Shown here: positions 51,855 through 60,182 of the stretch, piece after piece
Position numbering within the stretch: position 1 is the stretch's first letter
How the letters are laid out: the number at the start of each line of letters is the position of its first letter
NCBI RefSeq assembly: GCF_000189275.1
Contig: NZ_AEVT01000018.1
Span: 248,001 to 312,000, forward strand
Length of the DNA: 64,000 nucleotides
Direction: 5' to 3'
Source: Vibrio sinaloensis DSM 21326
Lineage (GTDB): Bacteria; Pseudomonadota; Gammaproteobacteria; Enterobacterales; Vibrionaceae
Position numbers and translations under genes: made by a program
The notes under the pieces: generated by a model
What the model saw: only the letters and a program-made list of their open reading frames with translations
Database searches by the model: none
Told to the model about the DNA's origin: nothing

Positions 51855-52775
51855 CTATATACGAATGCGCGGGTCAATAACGGTGTAGAGAATATCGACC
51901 ACCAAGTTGAAAAAGATGGTCAGCGCAGCGACGATCAGCGTGATTCCCATCACTAGCCCGTAATCCCGATTGAGCGCACCTGACACGAAGTGTTGACCCA
52001 TGCCACCGGTACTAAAGAAAATATCGATGATGACGGAGCCGGTAATGACCGCGACAAAACTGGGACCCAACATGGCGATAATCGGGATAAGGGATGGACG
52101 TAAAGCGTGATGAAACAAGATGTAGCTGGTGGACAACCCTTTGGCTTTCGCAGTTCGAATATAGGGTTGATTGAGGGTTTCAATCATGGCGCCGCGCATT
52201 ACCCTAGCAATACTGGCGACAGACCCGATGGCTAAGCTGAGCACGGGTAATACCAAAAATGACAACTCACCGCCTTCCCAACCACCGGCTGGCAATAAAT
52301 TGAGATGAATGGAGAAAATGGTAACTAATACTGGCGCCAGTACGAAGGCAGGGATAACGACACCTGTCATCGATAAAGACATCAGTAAGTAGTCGAGTTT
52401 GCCATTGCGGTTTAGCGCAGCAATGGTGCCTAATACCATGCCAAGTGGAACAGAGATGCAAAAAGAGATCACTCCCAGTACCGCAGAAACGGGCCAAGAT
52501 TGTGCGACTAACTGCGTGACCGTGAAATCTTGGTAGACGAAGCTCGGCCCTAGATCACCTTGAATAAAATTGCTGATGTAGATGAAGAACTGAACGATGA
52601 AGGGTTCGTTTAGATGAAACTTAGCCTCGATATTGGCGCGGACAACTTCCGGCATTGGGCGTTCCATATCGAAGGGACCACCCGGCGCAATGTGCATTAG
52701 CCAGAATGAGACTAATGCAATGAACAGTAGCGTGGGTACCGCGATGAGTAACCGGCGAAGAATATACAACAACAT
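51855..52775 (-). CDS. oppB: Oligopeptide ABC transporter permease OppB
   Basis: This 306-residue permease has six helices, the N-terminal family segment FWLMHIAPGGPFD, and an EAA-like loop RTAKAKGLSTSYILFHHALR. It forms the transport channel with OppC. It is 79 bp downstream of oppA, and a hairpin in that gap probably reduces its expression relative to the binding protein. Confidence 0.92.
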   Translation of the reverse strand: MLLYILRRLLIAVPTLLFIALVSFWLMHIAPGGPFDMERPMPEVVRANIEAKFHLNEPFIVQFFIYISNFIQGDLGPSFVYQDFTVTQLVAQSWPVSAVLGVISFCISVPLGMVLGTIAALNRNGKLDYLLMSLSMTGVVIPAFVLAPVLVTIFSIHLNLLPAGGWEGGELSFLVLPVLSLAIGSVASIARVMRGAMIETLNQPYIRTAKAKGLSTSYILFHHALRPSLIPIIAMLGPSFVAVITGSVIIDIFFSTGGMGQHFVSGALNRDYGLVMGITLIVAALTIFFNLVVDILYTVIDPRIRI

Positions 52776-52799
52776 GACGTATCCTTTCGTTAGAAAAAA

Positions 52800-52840
52800 G
52801 CCCGAGACCTACAGGGACAAAGAATTATGTAGGCTCGGGC
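52800..52840 (-). terminator. Attenuating hairpin between oppA and oppB
   Basis: A 13-bp stem with one bulged base (52800-52813 with 52828-52840) is followed on the minus strand by TTTTTT. This fits partial termination after oppA. Confidence 0.75.
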
Positions 52841-52854
52841 AAACCGTCCCAGTA

Positions 52855-54465
52855 TTAGTGGGCTCTGACGTAAACGTTCTTGCGGTAGTATGACGATTCT
52901 GGATTGGTGCGCTCGTAGCCGCCGACGTATTCCTTAATCAGGTATTGGTCGTTGCCATTGCGATACATTGGAATGATCGCCATGTCTTCAATTAATAGCT
53001 TCTCAGCAGCAATGTAATCAGCAGAAGGGTCGCTTAACGTCTTCGACTCTGTCATTAAGCGGTCATATTCTGGGTTGTTGTAGTTAGAGTCGTTGTACTC
53101 ACCGGTTGAAACAAAGATATCTAACCAAGTGGACGCTTCGTTGTAGTCGGCTGTCCAACCGCCACGACTGATGTTGCCCGGATCTTTCAATGCGTAGAAT
53201 ACTTTTGGTTCTAACTGGATGATCTCAACTTGAACACCTAAGACGCTTTTCCACATGCCTGCCATTGCGGTGGCCATTTTCACATCCGTTGAGAAGGTCG
53301 GTACCGTAAACGTCAGTTTCAACGGTTTGCTATCACTGAACCCCGCTTCTTTAATCAAGGCTTTTGCTTTGGCGTTACGCTCGGCTTGAGTCCACGTTGC
53401 AAACTCAGGAGTATGCGTTTTAAAGCCATCGGTTTGCGGAGGCACTAGGGTGAACATAGGGACCCCACCGTTTTTAACGATGGCCTTGGTAATAATGTTA
53501 CGGTCAATCGCGTATGACAGCGCTTGGCGAACGCGAAGATCTTGAGTAGGGCCTTTTTCGGTATTGAGGTAGTAGAAGGTCGAACCAAGTGAGGCGCTGG
53601 TATCTGCCACTTGCTCAGGGAACTTCTTCAACAGTTTGGCTTTTTGCGCCGCTGGGATAGACAGTGCTTGGTCAATCTCGCCCGCCAAATAGCGGTTGAG
53701 TGCGACGTTAGCATCGCCAATTGGTAACCAAGTGATCTTGTCCAAGACGACGTTGTCTGCATCCCAATATTGGCTGTTTTTGACCATGACCATCTTCTCG
53801 TTTACTTTCCAATCAGAGACGGTGAATGCGCCATTTGTTACGATGTTTTGCGGTTGTGTCCAAGCGGCTCCATGTTGCTCAATGACTTTCTGCGGTACGG
53901 GGGCGAGAACGGGGTGGCTAAGTAGCTTAATGAAGAAAGGCACTGGCTTTTCGAGTGTCACTTCAAAAGTGTAGTCATCGACAGCGCGAACGCCGAGCGT
54001 GTTGGCTGGAGCTTCGCCTTTCATGATCTTGTTGGAATTTTTAATACCTGGGATCGCCGCGAACCAAGCATAAGGAGAGGCGGTTTGAGGGTCAATCAGG
54101 CGCTGCCAGCTATAAACGAAATCATGGGCCGTCAGCGGGTCACCGTTAGACCATTGTGATTCACGTAATGTGAAGGTGTAGACCGTGTTGTTGTCGTTAG
54201 CACTCCAGCTTTTGGCTATGCCTGGAATGGTTCGGCCTTGCTTATCTTGCGTTGTTAAACCTTCGAACAGATCGCGGCCTAAGTTAAATGCTGGCTCAGC
54301 GGCTTGTTTAGCGGGATCAATTGAGGTGACTTCTGCGCCATTATTTAATGTGATCTCTTGTTTGTCTGCAAGCTGAGTACCTGTCGGGTAGGGTTTAGCG
54401 ACAGCATTACCTGTGAGCAGCGCGGTGGCGATAGCACTCAGTGCGATTAGTTTCTTTGCTTTCAT
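52855..54465 (-). CDS. oppA: Periplasmic oligopeptide-binding protein OppA
   Basis: This 536-residue family 5 extracellular binding protein has a signal peptide MKAKKLIALSAIATALLTGN ending near AVA, followed by the family signature NNGAEVTSIDPAK. It binds peptides and passes them to OppBC. GAGGAAGC precedes the ATG. It is the first gene of the operon, separated from oppB by an attenuator-like hairpin. Confidence 0.93.
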   Translation of the reverse strand: MKAKKLIALSAIATALLTGNAVAKPYPTGTQLADKQEITLNNGAEVTSIDPAKQAAEPAFNLGRDLFEGLTTQDKQGRTIPGIAKSWSANDNNTVYTFTLRESQWSNGDPLTAHDFVYSWQRLIDPQTASPYAWFAAIPGIKNSNKIMKGEAPANTLGVRAVDDYTFEVTLEKPVPFFIKLLSHPVLAPVPQKVIEQHGAAWTQPQNIVTNGAFTVSDWKVNEKMVMVKNSQYWDADNVVLDKITWLPIGDANVALNRYLAGEIDQALSIPAAQKAKLLKKFPEQVADTSASLGSTFYYLNTEKGPTQDLRVRQALSYAIDRNIITKAIVKNGGVPMFTLVPPQTDGFKTHTPEFATWTQAERNAKAKALIKEAGFSDSKPLKLTFTVPTFSTDVKMATAMAGMWKSVLGVQVEIIQLEPKVFYALKDPGNISRGGWTADYNEASTWLDIFVSTGEYNDSNYNNPEYDRLMTESKTLSDPSADYIAAEKLLIEDMAIIPMYRNGNDQYLIKEYVGGYERTNPESSYYRKNVYVRAH

Positions 54466-54735
54466 AGCTTCCTCGTTATGTCCGTATCGGAGTGGCCCCT
54501 TAGCGCTTTATCTGAGAGGGGCGTCAGTCCTTGGAACGGCATAAGGCGCTAACACAGATGGCTAAGGGGATAGGAGGAATGTATATTGTATAAAATTTGC
54601 CAGCAAACAATAATTAACATCTTTGTAACAAGGTGGCGAAATGTAATACCACTGGTCTTATAAAGTGAAACTGGGTCAAAAATGGTTAAGATTTAACCGA
54701 CTTTGGTAGCTGGTTCACAGAAAATATCCTGCATT
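54466..54735 (-). promoter_or_regulatory. oppA leader and promoter region
   Basis: This 270-bp gap between the upstream HTH gene and oppA holds a candidate promoter (54585-54613), CCCCT/AGGGG-type pairing segments near 54496-54521, and a long leader. It may be a site for small-RNA control; GcvB acts on oppA in enterics. Confidence 0.45.
54585..54613 (-). promoter_or_regulatory. Candidate oppA promoter
   Basis: TTATTG (54613-54608) and TACAAT (54590-54585) are 17 bp apart on the minus strand. The -10 overlaps ATTGTATAAAAT, similar to a motif upstream of the GntR gene. Confidence 0.4.
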
Positions 54736-55500
54736 TTATTGCCGGCGAAAACGGGCAGAGACCTGCTTGAGAAGTTCACCGGTAATTTGAGGGAGTCCAT
54801 CAGAAAAAAAGATCTGTTGTCCCGGAGTGTTACGAAACAACACATTGGTCAATTCGCCCGTCTCATTAACGCAGTTCGCGGCATGCATCTCACTGACTTT
54901 CTGATCAATTTCCTGTTCCAGTTTGAGCCGTTGTTCTGAGGTGAGTCGAACTCTGGCTTGGCAAACTTGAGAGACAGTACCATCCGCCATAGACACCGCC
55001 TCAAAGCGGCGTTTGAATAGAGTATCCAGCTTGGTGCCTTCTTCCATGATAAACCGTCGCCCAGAGCGGTAAAAAATCTTATCGCCATGGTTTTCCATGT
55101 AACCAAGAATTTCAGCAATACTGAGGTAAAAACGGAGGCTGGTATCGGACAGTTGATACTCTTCGGCTATGTCTTTGGGTGAGCGATTGCATGACGTAAC
55201 CAAGTAGATGAAGTCGAGTAAGTACGGGTGCTCAACGAACAGCGCATTTTGCTCATCAGAAAGAAACTGCTCGTTATCGCGTTGGAGCTGAATCGCCAGT
55301 GTCGACAACTCCATGAGATCGGTATTTAGATGAGTGGTGTACATTAAAATCTTATCGAGCCCCAGAGCCGGATTGTGCAGATGGCGTTTGATGGTCGACA
55401 GTGGTACGCCCGTTTTTTCTGACAATGCGCTATAACACAACCCTTCGTCACGAATCTTTTGACGAATGGCAGCAAGCAAAAACTCTGGGCCAATATGCAT
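54736..55500 (-). CDS. HTH transcriptional regulator upstream of opp
   Basis: This 254-residue protein has an N-terminal helix-turn-helix, in LCYSALSEKTGVPLSTIKRHL (about 20-42). A second HTH-like segment, SPKDIAEEYQLSDTSLRFYLS, lies near 105-125. No known sensor domain is recognised in the C-terminal half. The ATG at 55500 has GTGAG at the right spacing; a GTG nine bases upstream is too close to its SD. It lies between the GntR gene (42 bp upstream) and opp and probably controls peptide uptake, but the family is not identified. Confidence 0.72.
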   Translation of the reverse strand: MHIGPEFLLAAIRQKIRDEGLCYSALSEKTGVPLSTIKRHLHNPALGLDKILMYTTHLNTDLMELSTLAIQLQRDNEQFLSDEQNALFVEHPYLLDFIYLVTSCNRSPKDIAEEYQLSDTSLRFYLSIAEILGYMENHGDKIFYRSGRRFIMEEGTKLDTLFKRRFEAVSMADGTVSQVCQARVRLTSEQRLKLEQEIDQKVSEMHAANCVNETGELTNVLFRNTPGQQIFFSDGLPQITGELLKQVSARFRRQ

Positions 55501-55542
55501 AGTAGGCACTCACTTCATCAGGTAGGTAAAAAGAAAAAGAGC

Positions 55543-56208
55543 TTAGCTTTGACGCTCAACCAAAAGATCTCGAATGGCAGCACCTGCTTCTAGGATGTGT
55601 TTTTTCAACATGTACTTCGCCCCTTCGATATCCCGGTTTTGGCACATCTCCAGTAAGGCTTTGTGCTCTTTATCGGCTTTAGCGGTGCCTTCGGTGAAGA
55701 GTAACTGCATGCGAATGTAACGGTCGCATTTGGTATTGAGGTTGTATATCACATCCATGGTTTCTGGCATATTGGCGGGAGCGTACAGCGCTTTGTGTAA
55801 CTCGTAGTTGTAGTTACTCCACTCTTCGACTTCATCTCCGCGGTTAACCAGATCATCAAACTTAGCTCGAATTTCATTGGCTCGAGCCAGATCTTCATCT
55901 GTCATGTTTTGAATCGCACGTTCAAGTATATGGCATTCAACGACAGCGCGAAGCTCGAACAACTCATCAATTTTGTCTGGTGATAGTTCAGTGACGGTGG
56001 CCCCTTTGTGGGCTTCAAAGCTAACCAGCCCTTGAGCTTCCAATTGCATCAATGCTTCACGTACGGGTATACGACTGACATTAAACTCTTTGGCGAGCGC
56101 ATCTTGACGTAATGGTTGTCCAGTTTTTAACTCACCTTTGAGGATTTTGGTACGAATGGCTTCTTCTACTAACTGGGTCCGAGTTTTAAAAACGGGTTTC
56201 TGCGACAT
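55543..56208 (-). CDS. GntR-family regulator with FCD domain
   Basis: This 221-residue protein has a GntR winged helix (about 10-75; LRQDALAKEFNVSRIPVREALMQLEAQG) and an FCD all-helical ligand domain (about 85-215), with His in LHKALYAPANM and in the last helix among likely metal ligands. It is followed 42 bp later by the HTH gene and then opp. ATTGTATTCAAT at 56242-56253 upstream of its own ATG is a candidate operator. Its target could be the opp operon. Confidence 0.88.
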   Translation of the reverse strand: MSQKPVFKTRTQLVEEAIRTKILKGELKTGQPLRQDALAKEFNVSRIPVREALMQLEAQGLVSFEAHKGATVTELSPDKIDELFELRAVVECHILERAIQNMTDEDLARANEIRAKFDDLVNRGDEVEEWSNYNYELHKALYAPANMPETMDVIYNLNTKCDRYIRMQLLFTEGTAKADKEHKALLEMCQNRDIEGAKYMLKKHILEAGAAIRDLLVERQS

Positions 56209-56370
56209 CCAAGTCTCCGGTGTTACTTAATCTTTATAATAATTGTATTCAATATACCATCGGTAAAATGGATTGCGATGACGAAGTCTCAATTCGGGCT
56301 CTTTTTTGGGGGATGGGTCAATCGAAGGCCGAAATAAAATGCGCTAACTCGCATATCCGACTAGGTTACC

Positions 56371-56384
56371 AAAAGTTAACTAGT
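56371..56384. promoter_or_regulatory. 14-bp motif shared with the HxlR promoter (redoxin copy)
   Basis: AAAAGTTAACTAGT lies 64 bp before the redoxin ATG. An identical copy in inverted orientation lies at 57481-57494. Imperfect ACTAG arms extend the dyad to about 56361. Confidence 0.65.
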
Positions 56385-56448
56385 TGTTTGTCTAGCAGTG
56401 AGTCCCTATATTGAGTTTCAGGCATATAGGATAACGCTAGGAGAAAGC

Positions 56449-56988
56449 ATGGCACATTCAGTAAAACTTAAAGCGGGTGACTCGTTTCCATTGTTAAACG
56501 CGACCTTATTAGATGGTTCAAGTGTCACGCTCGGCCAGCCACAAGGGAGCGCAAGCTGGCAGGCCGTGTTTGTTTATCGCGGTAAGCATTGCCCACTATG
56601 TACTAAATATCTTAACGAAATAGAAAGCTACAAGCAGGCTTTCGCCGATGCAGGCGTTGAAGTGTTGGCAGTATCTGGTGATTCGAAACCGCAATTGGAA
56701 ACGCATCTTGAGCAGCTCGACATCAGCTTCCCAATTGCTTATGGGCTAACCCAACAACAGATGGAAACACTTGGTTTGTATGTTTCGATTCCTCGCTCTG
56801 AGCAAGAGACCGATCATAACTTTGCAGAGCCAGGATTATTTGTTGTTAACGAACATGGTGATCTGCATGTGGTGGACATTTCAAATAACCCGTTTGTACG
56901 CCCTGAACTTGGCGCCCTAACGCGAGGTCTCGCCTGGATTCGCGATCCAAACAATCATTATCCTATTCGCGGCACCTTTGACTATTAA
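56449..56988 (+). CDS. Peroxiredoxin-like redoxin
   Basis: This 179-residue thioredoxin-fold AhpC/TSA-type protein has the active-site segment GKHCPLCTKY, a CxxC pair (about residues 46-49) rather than the single peroxidatic Cys of most peroxiredoxins. FIVNEHG-type beta-strand text reads LFVVNEHGDLHVVD. It probably reduces peroxides or thiols in the cytoplasm. TAGGAG precedes the ATG at 56449. It faces an HxlR regulator gene convergently, and both share a promoter motif. Confidence 0.85.
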   Translation: MAHSVKLKAGDSFPLLNATLLDGSSVTLGQPQGSASWQAVFVYRGKHCPLCTKYLNEIESYKQAFADAGVEVLAVSGDSKPQLETHLEQLDISFPIAYGLTQQQMETLGLYVSIPRSEQETDHNFAEPGLFVVNEHGDLHVVDISNNPFVRPELGALTRGLAWIRDPNNHYPIRGTFDY

Positions 56989-57016
56989 GGTGGGCGTCCG
57001 CGATGTCATAGTGAGT

Positions 57017-57044
57017 AAAGAGCGATCAGGTGAGATCGCTCTTT
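57017..57044. terminator. Bidirectional terminator
   Basis: An 11-bp perfect stem (57017-57027 with 57034-57044) between the convergent redoxin and HxlR genes. Confidence 0.85.
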
Positions 57045-57429
57045 ATGTATTCCGAGAGTACGACTTGCTGATTTGAATATTGTGGGTTTCAGACCAAATG
57101 CGCAGGTCATTGAGAATCTTGAGTGCGCTGGTGCCAAACTCCGTCAGTTCATAGCTGACGGCAATGGGGCGGTCACTGATCACTTTACGCAGCACCATGC
57201 CTTCACTCTCAAGTTCTTTGAGTCTTTGGTCTATCATCTTTTTGCTCGCGCCGCCCAACAGTCGGGCGAGATCGTTGAAGCGTACCGGCCCATCTTTGAG
57301 ATGATATATGAGTGAGCCTTTCCATTTTCCGCCAATCAAGCGCATGCCTTTTTCAATGGCGCATGGCTCAGTACACGTATAAGCAGCGGTTTTTCTCCCT
57401 TTGCTGTCAATTTGGATAGCATTTTTCAT
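57043..57429 (-). CDS. HxlR-family regulator (redoxin-associated)
   Basis: This 128-residue HxlR winged-helix protein has the signature CAIEKGMRLIGGKWKGSLIY with a nearby CTEPC pair. RFNDLARLLGGASKKMIDQRLK is the recognition region, and the wing reads VISDRPIAVSYEL. The two N-terminal cysteines suggest redox or electrophile sensing, as in YodB-like relatives. It ends just past the redoxin terminator, and its promoter carries the same 14-bp motif as the redoxin promoter. Confidence 0.9.
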   Translation of the reverse strand: MKNAIQIDSKGRKTAAYTCTEPCAIEKGMRLIGGKWKGSLIYHLKDGPVRFNDLARLLGGASKKMIDQRLKELESEGMVLRKVISDRPIAVSYELTEFGTSALKILNDLRIWSETHNIQISKSYSRNT

Positions 57430-57480
57430 TGGATGTCCTCGAACAACGATCTAACATGAAACACTAAGTCACCAAAGTAT

Positions 57481-57494
57481 ACTAGTTAACTTTT
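57481..57494. promoter_or_regulatory. 14-bp motif shared with the redoxin promoter (HxlR copy)
   Basis: The complement of AAAAGTTAACTAGT, 51 bp before the HxlR ATG; identical to the copy at 56371-56384. Confidence 0.65.
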
Positions 57495-57507
57495 AGTGAT
57501 TGCTAGT

Positions 57508-58740
57508 CTAGTGACTGATCGCGATGGCAATAATACGTTGAATGAGTCTGTCTTCAGACAATGATTTATCACGATAAAAACGAAAAATTTCTGAGTTGAT
57601 GGCTTGCTGAGCAACCGGGTTGACCGCCATAGAATCAATCATACTTGGTACGGCTTTATCCTGTCTGAGCGCTAGCTCGAATGCTTGATGAGCCTTTACT
57701 TGGCAAGGGTTAAAACCATTCATTTCGATGTCGGCGTGAACTGGAATCGAGCCTTTTTTCTGATTGAATCGAGTTTGAAACTCTTTGTCTGCCAATATGT
57801 CTGCCACCTGATTGGCTTGGGTTGCGCTAAAGGATTTACTCTTCATGAAGATCAGGCTGTCCATATTGTAGAGAAACATTCCGTCACTCTCTGGAGCTGG
57901 ATAACAACCTATGTGCTTTGGGACGTCAATGCCTCGCGCGAGTAGATCGCCCAGAATCCAGTCTCCACCGAGTTGGAATAACGCTTGGTCGCTGGCGAGC
58001 GCTTTGGTTGCCGTATCCCAGCGCGTGTCCTGCAGCGAGGCGCTGTTGATTAGGCTTAACCGACGAAACTGACGTAATGCTGAGCGTAACTCCTCACTAT
58101 CAATGCTCTCTTTGTCTAACTGTACCAGCGCTTGGTTATAGAAGGTCACTCCTCCTGTCGCGATAACAAGGTTCTCAAACAGTTGCGCAATTTGCCAAGG
58201 TTGCTCTCCAACCGCCAATGGATGAATACCTTTACTCTGTGCCAGGGCCATAAGCTCAAACATTTCCTCCCATGTCGATGGTACAGGGCGGTCGAGCTGC
58301 TGAAGTAATACATGATTTACCCAAAGCCAGTTTAAGCGGTGTAGCGTGAGCGGAAGTGCCACGTAGCCAGTGCGGCTTTTATTTATTTGTTTACTCAGTG
58401 GGTAGAGGGTTTGATCCCATTGATGTTTCTCACCGGTAGCGTCGACGGAATGTAAGATGCCGATAGCATCCCAAGCTTTGATACTGGGACCTTCGAGCTG
58501 AGCAAAGCTAGGTGGGTTACCCGCTAAGGCCCGAGCTTGTAACACCGTCATTGCCGTATCACCACCACCTCCTAGTACCGGACTGGGAGAGAGTTGAATC
58601 TTGTGTTGGTTAAGCTGTTGCTTGAGTTCATCCAACGCCCGTGTTTCGCCCATCGAAGTCCACCAATGCAGAAACTCAACGTTTGCTTGCCCCTGTGCTG
58701 GGAGAAGAAAGGAGCAGAGCATTAAAGCCAACTTTTTCAT
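57508..58740 (-). CDS. Periplasmic sugar-binding protein linked to a two-component system
   Basis: This 410-residue family 1 extracellular solute-binding protein has a signal peptide MKKLALMLCSFLLPAQGQA and then VEFLHWWTSMGE, the typical start of sugar ABC binding proteins of the Pseudomonas GtsA/GltB glucose type. PGGGGD-like text reads VLGGGGDTAM. No ABC permease or ATPase gene is adjacent. Its gene starts 2 bp after the kinase stop, making it the third gene of the regulator operon, so it may serve as a periplasmic sensor subunit rather than a transporter part. Confidence 0.87.
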   Translation of the reverse strand: MKKLALMLCSFLLPAQGQANVEFLHWWTSMGETRALDELKQQLNQHKIQLSPSPVLGGGGDTAMTVLQARALAGNPPSFAQLEGPSIKAWDAIGILHSVDATGEKHQWDQTLYPLSKQINKSRTGYVALPLTLHRLNWLWVNHVLLQQLDRPVPSTWEEMFELMALAQSKGIHPLAVGEQPWQIAQLFENLVIATGGVTFYNQALVQLDKESIDSEELRSALRQFRRLSLINSASLQDTRWDTATKALASDQALFQLGGDWILGDLLARGIDVPKHIGCYPAPESDGMFLYNMDSLIFMKSKSFSATQANQVADILADKEFQTRFNQKKGSIPVHADIEMNGFNPCQVKAHQAFELALRQDKAVPSMIDSMAVNPVAQQAINSEIFRFYRDKSLSEDRLIQRIIAIAISH

Positions 58741-58742
58741 AT

Positions 58743-60182
58743 TTAGTCTCTTGGGAAAGATAGAATTGCGCGCAGCCCGCCAGTCGGGCTATGAGTCAGA
58801 GCAAGTGAACCACCATGCGCTTTGATGATGCTTTGCGAGATAGTTAATCCCAGTCCACTGCCAGAGTGGTGCTTGTCTGCTTGAAAGTAAGGCTGAAACA
58901 CCTTCTCTAGAAGCTCTTCGTCGATACCAGTACCGTAGTCATCGACAATGACGTCAATGGTGTCCACTTTCTCAAGTAAGCAGATGTCGGCCTTTTCGCC
59001 GTATTTAATTGCATTATCGACGATGTTTTGGATGCAGCGTTTAATAGCGAGTGGCTTACCCGTCACCATGGTGTCTAGCTCACCCTTGATAGTGATTCGA
59101 TCTGAATCGGGCGAGGCCGTAGCCGCAATATGCTCAATCAACTGATTAAAATTGATCGGTTCAATCTCTTCATGAATATCCGTCTCTTTGATGCACTGTA
59201 AGGCCCCTTTGACCATTAAGTCTAAGTCGTTGGCCAAACGGGTAAATCGCTCTCTGTCTGTCACGTCATCTAACATTTCTGCACGCAATTTGAGACAGGC
59301 GATAGGGGTTTTTAAGTCATGGGATATGGCACCAAACAGCATTTCTCTATCTTTGATGTGGCTATCGATACGGCGATTCATTTTGTTAAAGGCTCGAATT
59401 GCTGCTTTGAGTTCTTTGCTGCCCCGTTCTTGTACATGGGGGATATCTAATCGGCTCGACATTAAGGTGGCGGCTTTGGCTAATTCTCGTATTGGTTGGA
59501 TCTCTTTTCTGACAATAAACCATGTACAAGTTAACAACAGCAGCGCAGAGAGCAAAATGGTTAACCACTGGCGCAAATCAAAGTAGCTGGTCTCTAAGTT
59601 GATATATGGGGCGGGGAGCACAGCAGCAAGATAGAACCACTCATTTTCTGCCACTTCGACTTGGATAACCAAAATAGGTGGGTTAAGTGCGCCAAATGAC
59701 AAGGTGTAATGTGCCCACAGTAACGGTAATTCATCAATAGGTAGCTCGTTATTGAAGACTTTCAAATTGTCTCGTTGAGTAAACTCTACCGAGATGTTGG
59801 GCACATTGTGCAGCTCGCTTCTAAGCACCTGCTGAACTTTATCAAGGACTAATGTTTTTCTGTCACTTTCAGGGAGCGGAACCACGCCAATATGATGGTT
59901 GTTGAGTGAGACAAAGAAGCGTGTTCCGCCCATGTTTCGAAGTTGGTTGAGAACCAAATGACGATATTCGGCAGGTAAGGTTTGAAAGAATGAGATCGTA
60001 GAAGAGGCACTTAAGGCTAAGCTTTGGACGGTATTGGTTAACCCTTGCTCATCCCGTTCATTGGTGTGCTGATACCAAATCATACCTGAAAGTAACTGCG
60101 CCAAAACAATCACCACCAGCAAAAACACGCTGGTTCGAAACACTAATGAGCTAAACCAAGTCTTAATTTTCATAGTAGACAT
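58743..60182 (-). CDS. Sensor histidine kinase
   Basis: This 479-residue inner-membrane kinase has a first helix (about 14-36), a periplasmic sensor domain (about 37-203), a second helix (about 205-224), HAMP, and a HisKA domain with His288 in AISHDLKTP. The ATPase domain has the N box NIVDNAIKYG, G1 DDYGTGI and G2 GSGLGLT. It overlaps the response regulator gene by 20 bp. The large periplasmic domain could contact the sugar-binding protein encoded immediately downstream, as in GltR/GtrS-like hexose systems of Pseudomonas. Confidence 0.92.
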   Translation of the reverse strand: MSTMKIKTWFSSLVFRTSVFLLVVIVLAQLLSGMIWYQHTNERDEQGLTNTVQSLALSASSTISFFQTLPAEYRHLVLNQLRNMGGTRFFVSLNNHHIGVVPLPESDRKTLVLDKVQQVLRSELHNVPNISVEFTQRDNLKVFNNELPIDELPLLWAHYTLSFGALNPPILVIQVEVAENEWFYLAAVLPAPYINLETSYFDLRQWLTILLSALLLLTCTWFIVRKEIQPIRELAKAATLMSSRLDIPHVQERGSKELKAAIRAFNKMNRRIDSHIKDREMLFGAISHDLKTPIACLKLRAEMLDDVTDRERFTRLANDLDLMVKGALQCIKETDIHEEIEPINFNQLIEHIAATASPDSDRITIKGELDTMVTGKPLAIKRCIQNIVDNAIKYGEKADICLLEKVDTIDVIVDDYGTGIDEELLEKVFQPYFQADKHHSGSGLGLTISQSIIKAHGGSLALTHSPTGGLRAILSFPRD

